Shown here: positions 1-6,324 of the stretch, piece after piece | Layout of the letters: the number at the start of each line of letters is the position of its first letter | Position numbering within the stretch: the stretch's first letter is position 1 | Assembly (NCBI RefSeq): GCF_000717915.1 | Contig: NZ_JOCX01000025.1 | Location: 1 to 64,000 of the forward strand | Direction of reading: 5' to 3' | Source: Streptomyces sp. NRRL S-244 | Lineage (GTDB): Bacteria; Actinomycetota; Actinomycetes; Streptomycetales; Streptomycetaceae | DNA: 64,000 bases | Notes under the pieces: model-generated | Database searches by the model: none | Seen by the model: only the letters and a program-made list of their open reading frames with translations | What the model was told of the DNA's origin: nothing | Position numbers and translations under genes: made by a program

Positions 1-291
1 GATCTCGGACGGGCCGGCGTTGAAGGACTGCGGCTTGATCGCGGTCGCGCCCAGTTCCTTCTGGATCAGGCCTTCCTGGAGACCGACCAGCGCGGTGGCG
101 TGCGTCAGGTTCGGGAAGTACCCGATACGCACCTCGGAAGCCGACAACTTCTTATCGCCGACGGCCGCGGCAGTGGCCTTGTCGTCGTCCTTCTTCGCCT
201 CGGAACCGTATCCGCAGGCGGTGAGCAGCAGGGGAAGCGCCGCTGTGACGGCGATGGCGCGAAGGGTGGTGAGCGGTCTTGCGGCAGACAC
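1..291 (-). CDS. ABC transporter substrate-binding lipoprotein, SsuA/sulfonate-nitrate type (5' part only)
   Basis: Only the first 97 codons are in the window; the gene continues past base 1. The GTG start at 291 has an AAAGGACACC ribosome site just upstream. The product has a lipoprotein signal (hydrophobic run ending in LLLTAC-G, lipidated Cys near residue 24), a Lys/Asp-rich linker, then VRIGYFPNLTHATALVGLQ. That segment is typical of the first strand and helix of NrtA/SsuA/TauA-type periplasmic-binding proteins for sulfonates, nitrate or related anions. It would sit on the outer face of the membrane and feed an ABC permease, presumably encoded just outside the window. A cysteine-containing leader peptide (560-658) and a 20-bp motif shared with other sulfur genes (682-701) lie upstream on the same strand, so a sulfonate or other organosulfur substrate is the best guess. 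The exact ligand cannot be read from this fragment. Confidence 0.8.
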   Translation of the reverse strand, partial: MSAARPLTTLRAIAVTAALPLLLTACGYGSEAKKDDDKATAAAVGDKKLSASEVRIGYFPNLTHATALVGLQEGLIQKELGATAIKPQSFNAGPSEI

Positions 292-559
292 GGAGGTGTC
301 CTTTCACGGGATGGTGTTCGGGGACGCACGGAGAGATGGGTGACGCGAAGTCGTCGGCGCACGGGGCACCCGCTGCCGGCCGTTGCCGGCGGGATCGCGG
401 TCGCAGGCTGAGGAGTGGGTGACTGTCGGACGTCCAGGGGGCGGACGTGGAGCCCGCACTTCGGACACCCGCGCTCGAAAGCACGCGGTCGGTGAGGCCG
501 GCCGAGGGGTCTGCCCGCCCGGCGGGGGTACGCGCGGAGCCGGCTGCCCGGCGAAGGTG
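292..559. other. Leader-to-gene interval of the sulfur transporter
   Basis: 268 bases lie between the end of leader peptide 1 (560) and the lipoprotein start (291). I see no credible gene. On the minus strand a short dyad, ACGTCC-N7-GGACGT, falls around 430-450. The interval is long enough to hold attenuation structures but has no obvious strong terminator. Its role as a cis-regulatory region is inferred from the leader peptide position. Confidence 0.4.
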
Positions 560-658
560 TCAGCCGGGCTGACAGATGGCGCTGGAGGTACGGCCCAGGT
601 CGATGTGCCGGCGGGAGGTCAGGGACAGCATCCGGCCTGCGTGGTGCAGTGTTCGCAC
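560..658 (-). CDS. Putative regulatory leader peptide 1 (RRHxDL...SAxC type, 32 aa)
   Basis: A 32-codon frame starts with GTG at 658 behind a strong AAGGGAGGTG site and ends at 560. It encodes SRRHIDLGRTSSAICQPG at its C-terminus. It shares the pattern RRHxDLxRxxSAxC with the peptide at 3074-3157. This is the signature of short Streptomyces leader peptides that precede sulfur and cysteine genes, with one cysteine codon near the stop. The frame lies between a putative Rrf2/CymR-type operator (682-701) and the sulfonate-type lipoprotein (start 291). The inferred role is cis-acting: translation of the Cys codon could report cysteine availability and adjust expression of the transporter. The peptide itself probably has no catalytic function. 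The frame is too short for coding statistics, so the call rests on the conserved motif and the ribosome site. Confidence 0.7.
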   Translation of the reverse strand: MRTLHHAGRMLSLTSRRHIDLGRTSSAICQPG

Positions 659-681
659 GGACACCTCCCTTGATTCCTAGT

Positions 682-701
682 TTTCCCACCTGGTTGGTAG
701 G
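682..701 (-). promoter_or_regulatory. Putative Rrf2/CymR-type operator, site A
   Basis: The plus strand reads TTTCCCACCTGGTTGGTAGG. It is one of three matching 20-bp sites (also 2803-2822 and 3012-3031) that fit TTTCCYAYYNRRTYRRTAGG, an imperfect inverted repeat of CCYAYY. It lies 24 bp upstream of leader peptide 1. That the neighbouring Rrf2 protein binds it is inference. Confidence 0.6.
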
Positions 702-794
702 CATATTGGCAGAGCCGGACACCGGCCCCAAGAGGTTGACCGCATGGTGGACGCCGATATCTCGCAATGCGAGAAACCGCAGGTGGGGGAGGGG

Positions 795-1253
795 TCAGGG
801 ATTGGTCCAGGCCCCGGGGGTATCGGCCAGTGCCGATACGCCGGAGGGCAGATCGGAGGACGCGACGTCGGCCAGGCTCACGCCGTCGAGGATTTCGCGC
901 ACGTTGGCCCGCAGCGCGATCCACAGGGGGAGCAGCGACTGGGCGGGGCCGGTGTAGGACAGGTCCGGTGGACGGACCCCGCGCACCGAGACCAGCGGTC
1001 CGTCCACGACGCGGATGACGTCCGCGATGCTGATGGACCGGGCGGGCTTGGCCAGCCGGTAGCCGCCGTTGCCGCCGCGCTGGCTGAGCACGAGACCGCC
1101 CCGGCGCATGTCGTTCAGGATGCCCTCGAGGAACTTGTGCGGGATGTCCTGGGCGTCGGCGATGGCTTCTGCCTTCACCGGCCCGTCATCCTGTGCCGCG
1201 GCAAGCTGCAGTGCGGCACGTACCGCGTAGTCCGCCCTGGCTGAGATCCGCAT
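795..1253 (-). CDS. Rrf2-family transcriptional regulator (CymR-like, no cysteines)
   Basis: The 152-residue product starts MRISARADYAVRAALQLA, the standard opening of Rrf2 winged-helix regulators. The recognition region (IPHKFLEGILNDMRRGGLV) and wing (QRGGNGGYRLAKP) follow, then a C-terminal dimerisation helix. Members such as IscR and NsrR carry three cysteines for an Fe-S cluster. This protein has no cysteine at all, as in CymR, the Firmicutes sulfur-metabolism repressor that senses cysteine through a partner enzyme. I chose the ATG at 1253 on family fit; an in-frame ATG at 1271 would add six residues. GATAAT sits six bases upstream of 1253, so the transcript may be leaderless. The gene lies between a sulfonate-type transporter and an organosulfur monooxygenase, both preceded by the same 20-bp motif. 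It is the obvious local regulator of sulfur acquisition. Confidence 0.88.
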   Translation of the reverse strand: MRISARADYAVRAALQLAAAQDDGPVKAEAIADAQDIPHKFLEGILNDMRRGGLVLSQRGGNGGYRLAKPARSISIADVIRVVDGPLVSVRGVRPPDLSYTGPAQSLLPLWIALRANVREILDGVSLADVASSDLPSGVSALADTPGAWTNP

Positions 1254-1305
1254 AGGGCCATTATCCGGCATGGATCACACCGGCGTCCGTCGTGGGTGGC
1301 CGCAG

Positions 1306-1335
1306 GCTGCCGGGCAGGTGTTCGTGCCCGGCAGC
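1306..1335 (-). terminator. Hairpin terminator after the monooxygenase gene
   Basis: A perfect 11-bp inverted repeat, GCTGCCGGGCA / TGCCCGGCAGC, with an 8-nt loop lies 47 bp past the stop of the DszC/SfnB-like gene and before the Rrf2 gene. No U-tract follows, as is usual in Streptomyces. It probably separates the two transcripts. Confidence 0.65.
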
Positions 1336-1381
1336 CGAGGGACCGAAGGTCGCGGACCTGCGTCCTTCGTGGCACCCCGCG

Positions 1382-2584
1382 TCAGTGGAAGGCCGCCGCC
1401 ACCGCGCGGTGGGAGCCGTTGAGGTAGTGCTCGCCGATGGAGCGCAGGCGGTGCGCGACCGGGCGGTGGGCCGTCAGGACTCGGGCGTTGCGCCAGAACC
1501 GGTCCAGTCCGGGGGCGTCGGCGAGTTCCAGCACCCGGGCGGTGATGTGCAGCGCGGCCTTCGACATCACGGCCTCGGCCGTGGCGACCAGGGCGGCGAC
1601 CCCCGCCGGTACCTCGGCGTCGAGCTGCGCACCCGTGGCGAGAGCCTGCGCCATGACCTCCGTCGCCCGGTCGACCACGGCGGTGGCGGTCTGAGCGGCA
1701 GAGGCGAGTTCCCCGTAGGTCAGGAAGAGGTCCGGGTCCTCGCCGGGCAGCCGGTGTGCGCGGCCGCCCCTGCTGAGGTCGCGTGCTTCGGTGAGGGCGC
1801 CCTCGGCGATGCCGAGGCCGACGTGGCACAGGGCGAGCCGGAGCGCCGGTTCCGCGAGCGCGGTGACGGGTGCGGTCGACTCCTCGTCGTGCGGCCGGCG
1901 GCCCAGCACCTGCTCCGGCGTGATGGCGACCCGGTCCAGGACGACCCGACCCGCGCCGGCGACCCGCTGCCCGAGGCGATCGTGGGCGGGCTCGACGGTC
2001 ACGCCCCGTGCGCCGGCTGGGATCCGTACGACCAGGACGTCGCCGGTCGTGGCGCAGACGGCGTCCACCACGATCTGGTCGGCCGCGGCCACCGCCGTGT
2101 CCACGGACCGGCGCCCGTTCAGCAGGTAGCCGGTGGTGCGCGGCCTCAGGGTGAGGTCCGGTCCCTCGGTGTCGTCGCTGGACGAGGGAGTGCGGACCGC
2201 CCCGGTCCACAGCCACTGCTCGCGCACCGACTCCTCTTCGAGGGCGGTGGCGTGCTCGTGATCCGCGTAGAAGCGTCCGCTCCAGGCGTGTACGTAGTGA
2301 CGGGCGAGCAGGTCGCCTACAGAGCTGTCCGCTGCGGCGATCTCCCGTACGACGGCGCATCCGGTACGCCAGTCCGCCCCGCGGCCGGGCCCGGGCGGGG
2401 TCAGGGCCGCCGGCAGGCCGGCCTCGCGCAGGCGGGCCGTTTCGTCGGTCGGCGGCTTGCCGGCCTGGTCGCGGGCGATGGCGTCCGCGGCGAGGTCGTC
2501 CGCCACATCGCGGGCGGTACGCAGGAGCGCGCGGTGCCGCTCGTCGGCGGATCGGGGCCCGGCGGGGCTGGGTGTCGTCCGCAT
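1382..2584 (-). CDS. Acyl-CoA-dehydrogenase-fold flavin monooxygenase, SfnB/DszC-like
   Basis: The 400-residue product has the acyl-CoA dehydrogenase layout of N-terminal helices, beta barrel and C-terminal helical bundle. Within that fold it resembles the SfnB/DszC branch: IAAADSSVGDLLARHYVH in the N-domain and LDRFWRNARVLTAHRPVAH near residue 370, the position where DszC/SfnB proteins carry a DRxWRNAR motif. These are reduced-flavin-dependent oxygenases, supplied by a separate flavin reductase, that act on dibenzothiophene, alkylsulfones or related organosulfur compounds during sulfur starvation. The ATG at 2584 has no clear ribosome site and lies just after the stop of a 25-codon upstream frame (2590-2667), so it may be translated by coupling. 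A 20-bp sulfur motif (2803-2822) lies upstream and a hairpin (1306-1335) downstream. The substrate is not identifiable from sequence. Confidence 0.8.
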   Translation of the reverse strand: MRTTPSPAGPRSADERHRALLRTARDVADDLAADAIARDQAGKPPTDETARLREAGLPAALTPPGPGRGADWRTGCAVVREIAAADSSVGDLLARHYVHAWSGRFYADHEHATALEEESVREQWLWTGAVRTPSSSDDTEGPDLTLRPRTTGYLLNGRRSVDTAVAAADQIVVDAVCATTGDVLVVRIPAGARGVTVEPAHDRLGQRVAGAGRVVLDRVAITPEQVLGRRPHDEESTAPVTALAEPALRLALCHVGLGIAEGALTEARDLSRGGRAHRLPGEDPDLFLTYGELASAAQTATAVVDRATEVMAQALATGAQLDAEVPAGVAALVATAEAVMSKAALHITARVLELADAPGLDRFWRNARVLTAHRPVAHRLRSIGEHYLNGSHRAVAAAFH

Positions 2585-2589
2585 GGGTG

Positions 2590-2667
2590 TCACCGGCAGG
2601 CCCCGGTGCCGCCGTGTGGCGCGGGGGCTGGGCGGACAGCGGTGCCATCGGGGCTGGCGGTGGTCAT
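2590..2667 (-). CDS. 25-aa upstream frame coupled to the monooxygenase gene
   Basis: ATG at 2667 is preceded at good spacing by CCGGAG. The frame ends TGA five bases before the ATG of the SfnB/DszC-like gene, which has no ribosome site of its own. The peptide starts MTTASPDGT and ends GACR, again placing a cysteine next to the stop as in the two leader peptides nearby, but it lacks RRHxDL. It may be a coupling or regulatory frame, or the true N-terminus of the monooxygenase displaced by a frameshift. I cannot decide between these from one sequence. Confidence 0.4.
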   Translation of the reverse strand: MTTASPDGTAVRPAPAPHGGTGACR

Positions 2668-2802
2668 GTCGGCTACTCCGGAACGTTGTTGGTCGGCGTC
2701 GCCCGGTTGCTGGGCGGGTGAGGGAGGCGCACGAGAGGTGGCGGACGGTGGGTGTGCGAGCCGGCCGCGATCGGACAGGGCGGCGGGCAGCGGATCCCCA
2801 CC

Positions 2803-2822
2803 TTTCCCATCGGATTGATAGG
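2803..2822 (-). promoter_or_regulatory. Putative Rrf2/CymR-type operator, site B
   Basis: The plus strand reads TTTCCCATCGGATTGATAGG, fitting the same 20-bp consensus as sites A and C. It lies about 135 bp upstream of the monooxygenase upstream frame and about 190 bp from site C, which points towards the divergent leader peptide. Confidence 0.6.
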
Positions 2823-3011
2823 GATACTCGCCCGAAGCTGCCTTCCCGGCAAGAGCGTGACCGAATGATGGACAGTGCGATCTCGGGATGAAAGACGATG
2901 CAGATCAGTGGCCGGTGGGTGGGATCGCGACCGGATCCCCCGTCAGGGAGTGCGTGGAGTCGGGGAGTTCCGCCCCCGGTCCTTGCGGCGGCGCGGCCCT
3001 TCATCCGGCCA

Positions 3012-3067
3012 TTTCCTATTCAATCAGTAGGGAAGTATTGACGCGCGTCCGCCACGCACCCCACGAT
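3012..3067 (+). promoter_or_regulatory. Putative Rrf2/CymR-type operator (site C) and promoter of leader peptide 2
   Basis: TTTCCTATTCAATCAGTAGG (3012-3031) matches sites A and B. It is followed directly by a plausible promoter: TTGACG (3038-3043), 18 bp, CACGAT (3062-3067). The leader ATG begins seven bases later with no ribosome site, so the transcript may be leaderless. The operator abuts the -35 box, a position compatible with repression. Confidence 0.55.
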
Positions 3068-3073
3068 GTGCCC

Positions 3074-3157
3074 ATGTCCCCGTCGCAGCCGTTGCTCGTA
3101 CGCCGCAGGCACGTTGACCTCCGTCGCGTAGCCAGCGCCGTCTGCCGACCCGTCTAG
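3074..3157 (+). CDS. Putative regulatory leader peptide 2 (RRHxDL...SAxC type, 27 aa)
   Basis: A 27-codon frame ends RRHVDLRRVASAVCRPV. This is a close match to the common Streptomyces leader-peptide pattern and to leader 1 at 560-658. The single cysteine codon is four codons before the stop. The frame follows an Rrf2-type operator and promoter. It precedes a 12-bp stem-loop (3254-3293) and then a DNA-binding protein gene at 3381. The inferred role is attenuation: ribosome behaviour at the Cys codon could govern whether transcription passes the hairpin. There is no clear ribosome site, consistent with a leaderless start. The motif makes the call good even though the frame is tiny. Confidence 0.78.
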   Translation: MSPSQPLLVRRRHVDLRRVASAVCRPV

Positions 3158-3253
3158 GGCTTCTTCGTCAGGGCATTTCCTCGATGCGCGCCGGTGATCC
3201 GGCTTGCGCTTCTCTGTGTGCGTCGCGCTTTCGTGACCCCGGCTCTTCCGGAG

Positions 3254-3293
3254 CGTGAGGGTCGGTCCGGCGTGTGACGCGCCGACCCTCACG
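3254..3293 (+). terminator. Stem-loop between leader peptide 2 and the winged-helix gene (possible attenuator)
   Basis: CGTGAGGGTCGG pairs perfectly with CCGACCCTCACG over 12 bp with a 16-nt loop. It sits 97 bp after the leader stop and 88 bp before the next start codon. That position fits an attenuator, or simply a terminator for a short leader transcript. Confidence 0.55.
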
Positions 3294-3380
3294 GTCGGCT
3301 CCGTCACGGAGACACCTTGCCCTGTCGCGCCCGAACACCCGGCCTCCGTACCTCACTCCGCGCAGCCGAAGGGGCTCATC

Positions 3381-3944
3381 GTGACCACCGCCATCTCCGC
3401 ACCCGTACCCGCATCCGCCGTCCGCCGTTCCCCGGCCCCGCGCCTCCAGCTGGTCGGCGACCGTCCGCCCGCTCTCCCCGTCGGCGGGACCGATGGCGGT
3501 CGCGTCGGATACCTCGTGTTCCTGCCGGCGAACGTCGACCCGGTGGCGCTGATGCAAGCGCACGGCATACGCCCGGAGATCCATCCCCTCGGGCTCGGGC
3601 TGCCCCAGGCTCCCGCGTCGGAACCGGCCCCGCACCCCGAACCCGTCGGGCTCGACGACGCGATCCGGGTCGACCGGGCACGCCGGCTGGTCGAGGTCGA
3701 CGGGCGCGAACTGGATCTCACCTACCTGGAGTTCGACCTCCTGGCCCACCTCGTGAGCCACCCGTACACGGTTCACACGCGTGATGCCCTCATCTCGGGC
3801 ATCTGGGGCTACGGGCACATCGGCGACGGCCGTACGGTCGACGTCCACGTGGCCCGGCTGCGCCGCAAGCTCGGACCCGCCTACCGGGACCGCATCTCCA
3901 CCGTGCGCCGCGTCGGCTACAAGTACGTTCCGGACCACCAGTAG
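3381..3944 (+). CDS. OmpR/PhoB-type winged-helix DNA-binding protein without a receiver domain
   Basis: The 187-residue product has a Pro/Ala-rich N-terminal 80-90 residues, including GYLVFLPANVDP, and no phospho-acceptor receiver domain. A C-terminal OmpR-type trans_reg domain follows: IRVDRARRLVEVDGRELDL for the first strands, YLEFDLLAHLVSHP, then TVDVHVARLRRKLG as the recognition helix and RRVGYKYVPD as the wing. The start is GTG at 3381 behind GAAGGGG. Because it lacks a receiver it cannot be a classical phosphorylation-controlled response regulator, and its short N-terminal domain may sense something else. It lies downstream of a cysteine-type leader peptide and hairpin, so it is likely produced in response to sulfur status. 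Its targets are unknown. Confidence 0.85.
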   Translation: MTTAISAPVPASAVRRSPAPRLQLVGDRPPALPVGGTDGGRVGYLVFLPANVDPVALMQAHGIRPEIHPLGLGLPQAPASEPAPHPEPVGLDDAIRVDRARRLVEVDGRELDLTYLEFDLLAHLVSHPYTVHTRDALISGIWGYGHIGDGRTVDVHVARLRRKLGPAYRDRISTVRRVGYKYVPDHQ

Positions 3945-3949
3945 GCCCC

Positions 3950-3989
3950 GGGGCCGGCCGGGGAAGGACTCCTGTCCCGTACCGGCCCC
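3950..3989. terminator. Bidirectional hairpin between convergent genes
   Basis: GGGGCCGG (3950-3957) pairs with CCGGCCCC (3982-3989). It lies in the 72-bp gap between the convergent winged-helix and phospholipase genes, where a shared terminator is expected. No U-tract is present. Confidence 0.5.
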
Positions 3990-4016
3990 AGGTGCCAGGG
4001 GCGGCAGCCCCCGCTG

Positions 4017-5006
4017 CTACCGGAACAGACGGTCACCGGGGGTGGCCATGCGGTGGGTGCCGCCGTGGCGGTTCACCCAGTCACGGACGAGGTTGACGGC
4101 GTTGGCGCACTGCCAGGTGTCGTCGTACTCGCGCACTCCGGTGAAGGCCCCGTAGCCCGCGATGATCCCGTCCACGCGCCCGTCGCCCAGCAGTTTGTCG
4201 ACGTACCACGGGTCGTTGTAGGTGGTCGTCCAGGACAGCGTGGCCGCGAGCTGTCCCGCGTCACGGTCCCCGGAGCCCTTCTTCAGTTCCGCGCAGGTGT
4301 TGTAGGTGGCTTCCGTGCAGTTGCCGAACCCCTTGGTGATGTCACTGTCGCCGTAGTCCATCACCCGGCGTCCGGCCGGGAATCCGGAACCGGACCGGTT
4401 GAACGCGCCTCGGACCTGGTCGCGGGTTCCGGTCGTCGTGATGCCCTCCAGGCCGCCGAGCCGTCCCTCCAGGCTCTTCCAGCCCCTGCCGCCGACGTCC
4501 GGGGTGCTGCCGCCGTGGTACTCGTAGAACCCGTAGAGCACCTGGATGCCGGCAGCCGTCAGCCGCTGTGCCTTGTCGCGCAGTCCGGCGACGCTGCACC
4601 CGCGGTTCTCCTGCTCTCCGCAGTAGTTCGGGTCCTTGATGTCCAGCCAGACCATCGCCAGCCGGCGTCCTGCGTTGGCGTGGGAGAGCATGCGGTCGAT
4701 CATGCTGTCGAAGCTGGGGCCCAGCCGGTTGTCACCGGCCGAGGAGCAGTCGTGATAGGCCCGCCATTCGTTGGGGTTCCACCAGGCGCAGACGTCTATC
4801 TCGATGCTGTTGGCGCCGTGCTTGAGTGCGGCGTCCACACCGTCCAGGGTGTCGACGCGGTGCGCGATGGCGTAGATGGGGTGCCGCTGATCGGCTGCTG
4901 CCGCCGGGGTCGTGCCGAGCGCGGTGGTGCCGATGACTGCGCACAGGGCCGTGAGCAGCGCCAGTAACAGCCGTGGGCCGGCGCCGCGCTTGAGGTGAGT
5001 GGTCAA
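4017..5006 (-). CDS. Secreted sphingomyelinase D / phospholipase D (Corynebacterium-PLD-like)
   Basis: The 329-residue product has a Sec signal peptide (LLLALLTALCAV...AAAA-DQ, cleavage near residue 39). The mature part follows the sphingomyelinase D/PLD toxin family of Corynebacterium pseudotuberculosis, Arcanobacterium and recluse spiders: IYAIAHRVDTLDGVDAAL (His49), SIEIDV (Glu69, Asp71), AYHD (His85), VWLDIKDPNYCG (Asp122), VLYGFYEYHGG, DYGDSDITKGFGNC and a C-terminal VNRHGGTHRMATPGD. The two histidines and the acidic metal-binding set are all present, so an active Mg-dependent enzyme cleaving choline-type phospholipid head groups is likely. Six or more cysteines suggest disulfides. I chose the TTG start at 5006 because AAGGAG lies eight bases upstream. 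It stands alone, divergent from nothing obvious. A saprophytic role such as phosphate or choline scavenging is as plausible as toxicity. Confidence 0.85.
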   Translation of the reverse strand: MTTHLKRGAGPRLLLALLTALCAVIGTTALGTTPAAAADQRHPIYAIAHRVDTLDGVDAALKHGANSIEIDVCAWWNPNEWRAYHDCSSAGDNRLGPSFDSMIDRMLSHANAGRRLAMVWLDIKDPNYCGEQENRGCSVAGLRDKAQRLTAAGIQVLYGFYEYHGGSTPDVGGRGWKSLEGRLGGLEGITTTGTRDQVRGAFNRSGSGFPAGRRVMDYGDSDITKGFGNCTEATYNTCAELKKGSGDRDAGQLAATLSWTTTYNDPWYVDKLLGDGRVDGIIAGYGAFTGVREYDDTWQCANAVNLVRDWVNRHGGTHRMATPGDRLFR

Positions 5007-5136
5007 GAAGATGCTCCTTCATGCATGTTCATGCCGCTGTCCTGAACCGGACAATTGATCTCACCCGTCACATGTTGACGCACGATAAATGCATGATGAA
5101 CGAAATCGGTTCCCGTCGGCCGTCGGCCGTCGGCCG

Positions 5137-5799
5137 TCAGGTGCGGGCGGCGCGGCGGGAGCGCAGCACCTCCAGGCCGACCGGGATCAGGGACACGGCG
5201 ACGATGGCCGCGATGATCGGCAGCAGGTAGCGGTCGACGTTGGGCACGGAGGCGCCGAGCGCGTATCCGGCCAGGACCAGGCCGACGGTCCACAGCAGAC
5301 CGCCCAGGACCTGCCAGAGGGCGAACGTGCGAGCCGGTACGTTCAGGATCCCGGCGAGCGGGTTCAGTACGGTCCGCACGATGGGCAGGAAGCGGGCCAG
5401 GACGATGGCCTTCGCGTACCCGTAGCGTTCGAGGATCTCCGCCGCCCGGGCGGCGCCTGCGCCGATCTTGCGGGACTTCGCCCGGGTCAGGAACGCGGGC
5501 CCGGCCTTTCGGCCCAGCAGATAGCCGGTCTGAGCGCCGGCGAGGGCGCCGCCCGCGGAGGCGAGGAGGACCCAGGGCAGCGACAGGTGCCCCGGGGAGG
5601 CCGCCGAGCCCGCGCACAGCAGTCCGGCCGTGAACAGCAGCGAGTCCCCGGGCAGGAAGAAGCCGACGAGCAGGCCCGTCTCGGCGAACAGGACGACCGC
5701 GATGCCGATCGTCCCGAACGTGGCGAGGAGGGATTGGGCGTCGAGCAGGTTCACGGCGAGGTGCATCGGCGGCGCTGCGGCGAGCTGCGTCAGGGGCAT
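5137..5799 (-). CDS. DedA-family membrane protein (candidate undecaprenyl-phosphate flippase)
   Basis: The 220-residue integral membrane protein has the DedA/SNARE-associated signature: IAVVLFAETGLLVGFFLPGD near residues 30-50, a hydrophobic hairpin, GYLLGRKAGPAFL, YGYAKAIVLARFLPIVRT (the conserved FxxRF/P motif region) and LLWTVGLVLAGYALG. Members of this family (UptA-type) return the lipid carrier undecaprenyl phosphate across the membrane. The start at 5799 is chosen among several in-frame Mets (5871, 5763), so the N-terminus is uncertain. It is divergent from blaI at 5953, and two BlaI-type dyads (5893-5930) lie in between. PAP2 and UppP genes nearby have further dyads, so lipid-carrier recycling is the shared theme. 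Confidence 0.88.
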   Translation of the reverse strand: MPLTQLAAAPPMHLAVNLLDAQSLLATFGTIGIAVVLFAETGLLVGFFLPGDSLLFTAGLLCAGSAASPGHLSLPWVLLASAGGALAGAQTGYLLGRKAGPAFLTRAKSRKIGAGAARAAEILERYGYAKAIVLARFLPIVRTVLNPLAGILNVPARTFALWQVLGGLLWTVGLVLAGYALGASVPNVDRYLLPIIAAIVAVSLIPVGLEVLRSRRAART

Positions 5800-5892
5800 C
5801 GGCACGGTCCCATCGATAATGGTGGTCGGGGTGGGGTTCACCGCCGCAGGCAAGGGGCTGCCGGACCGCACGGGTGCCGTCCGCCCCTCCTT

Positions 5893-5930
5893 GTCTACAA
5901 GACAGTAGTCCGTCTACTTCACTGTAGACG
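5893..5930. promoter_or_regulatory. Two tandem BlaI-type operators between dedA-like and blaI-like genes
   Basis: GTCTAC-N6-GTAGTC (5893-5910) and GTCTAC-N6-GTAGAC (5912-5929, extended by flanking C/G) are back-to-back dyads. BlaI/MecI/CopY proteins bind TACA/TGTA-type dyads of this kind. The same motif occurs at 8244-8261 and 9395-9412. Confidence 0.75.
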
Positions 5931-5952
5931 ATCTCTCCGAGGGGAAGGTTCC

Positions 5953-6324
5953 ATGACGGACAGCGCGAGCGAACGCCGGCCGGCGGGTGAGCTGGAGTCC
6001 AGCGTTCTGGCGGCCTTGTGGGCGGCGGGAAAACCGCAGTCCGCGGCTCAGGTGCGAGCGGCGATACCGCAGCCGCTGGCCCGGACCACGGTGGCCACGC
6101 TGCTCGCCCGGCTGCACGAGAAGGGCGTCATCGACCGGAATCCGGCCGGGCGGGGCTTCCTGTACTTTCCGGTCGAGGACGCGCACGGCCTCACCGCCCG
6201 CCGGATGCATCGTGAACTCGACCAGGACGGCGACCGCAGTGTCGTCCTGGCGCGGTTCGTCGAAGGACTCAGCGCCGACGACGAGGCGGAGCTCAGGCGC
6301 CTGCTGGAGGGAGGCGGTCAGTGA
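5953..6324 (+). CDS. BlaI/MecI/CopY-family winged-helix repressor
   Basis: The 123-residue protein has the standard BlaI layout: ELESSVLAALWAAGKPQSAA for the first helices, TTVATLLARLHEKGVIDR for the recognition helix, GRGFLYFPVEDAHG for the wing, then a C-terminal dimerisation helix pair ending ADDEAELRRLLEG. Such repressors are released from DNA when cleaved in a pathway started by a BlaR1/MecR1-type membrane protease. The gene overlaps the following M56 protease gene by four bases (GTGA), so the two are co-translated. Two dyads immediately upstream imply autoregulation and control of the divergent DedA gene. The usual target genes, beta-lactamases, are absent here; the local candidates are lipid-carrier enzymes. 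Confidence 0.92.
   Translation: MTDSASERRPAGELESSVLAALWAAGKPQSAAQVRAAIPQPLARTTVATLLARLHEKGVIDRNPAGRGFLYFPVEDAHGLTARRMHRELDQDGDRSVVLARFVEGLSADDEAELRRLLEGGGQ

Noticed and set aside
1292..2818. Plus-strand open frame opposite the monooxygenase
   Set aside because: Composition is that of a high-G+C antisense frame, and the minus strand shows the SfnB/DszC motifs.
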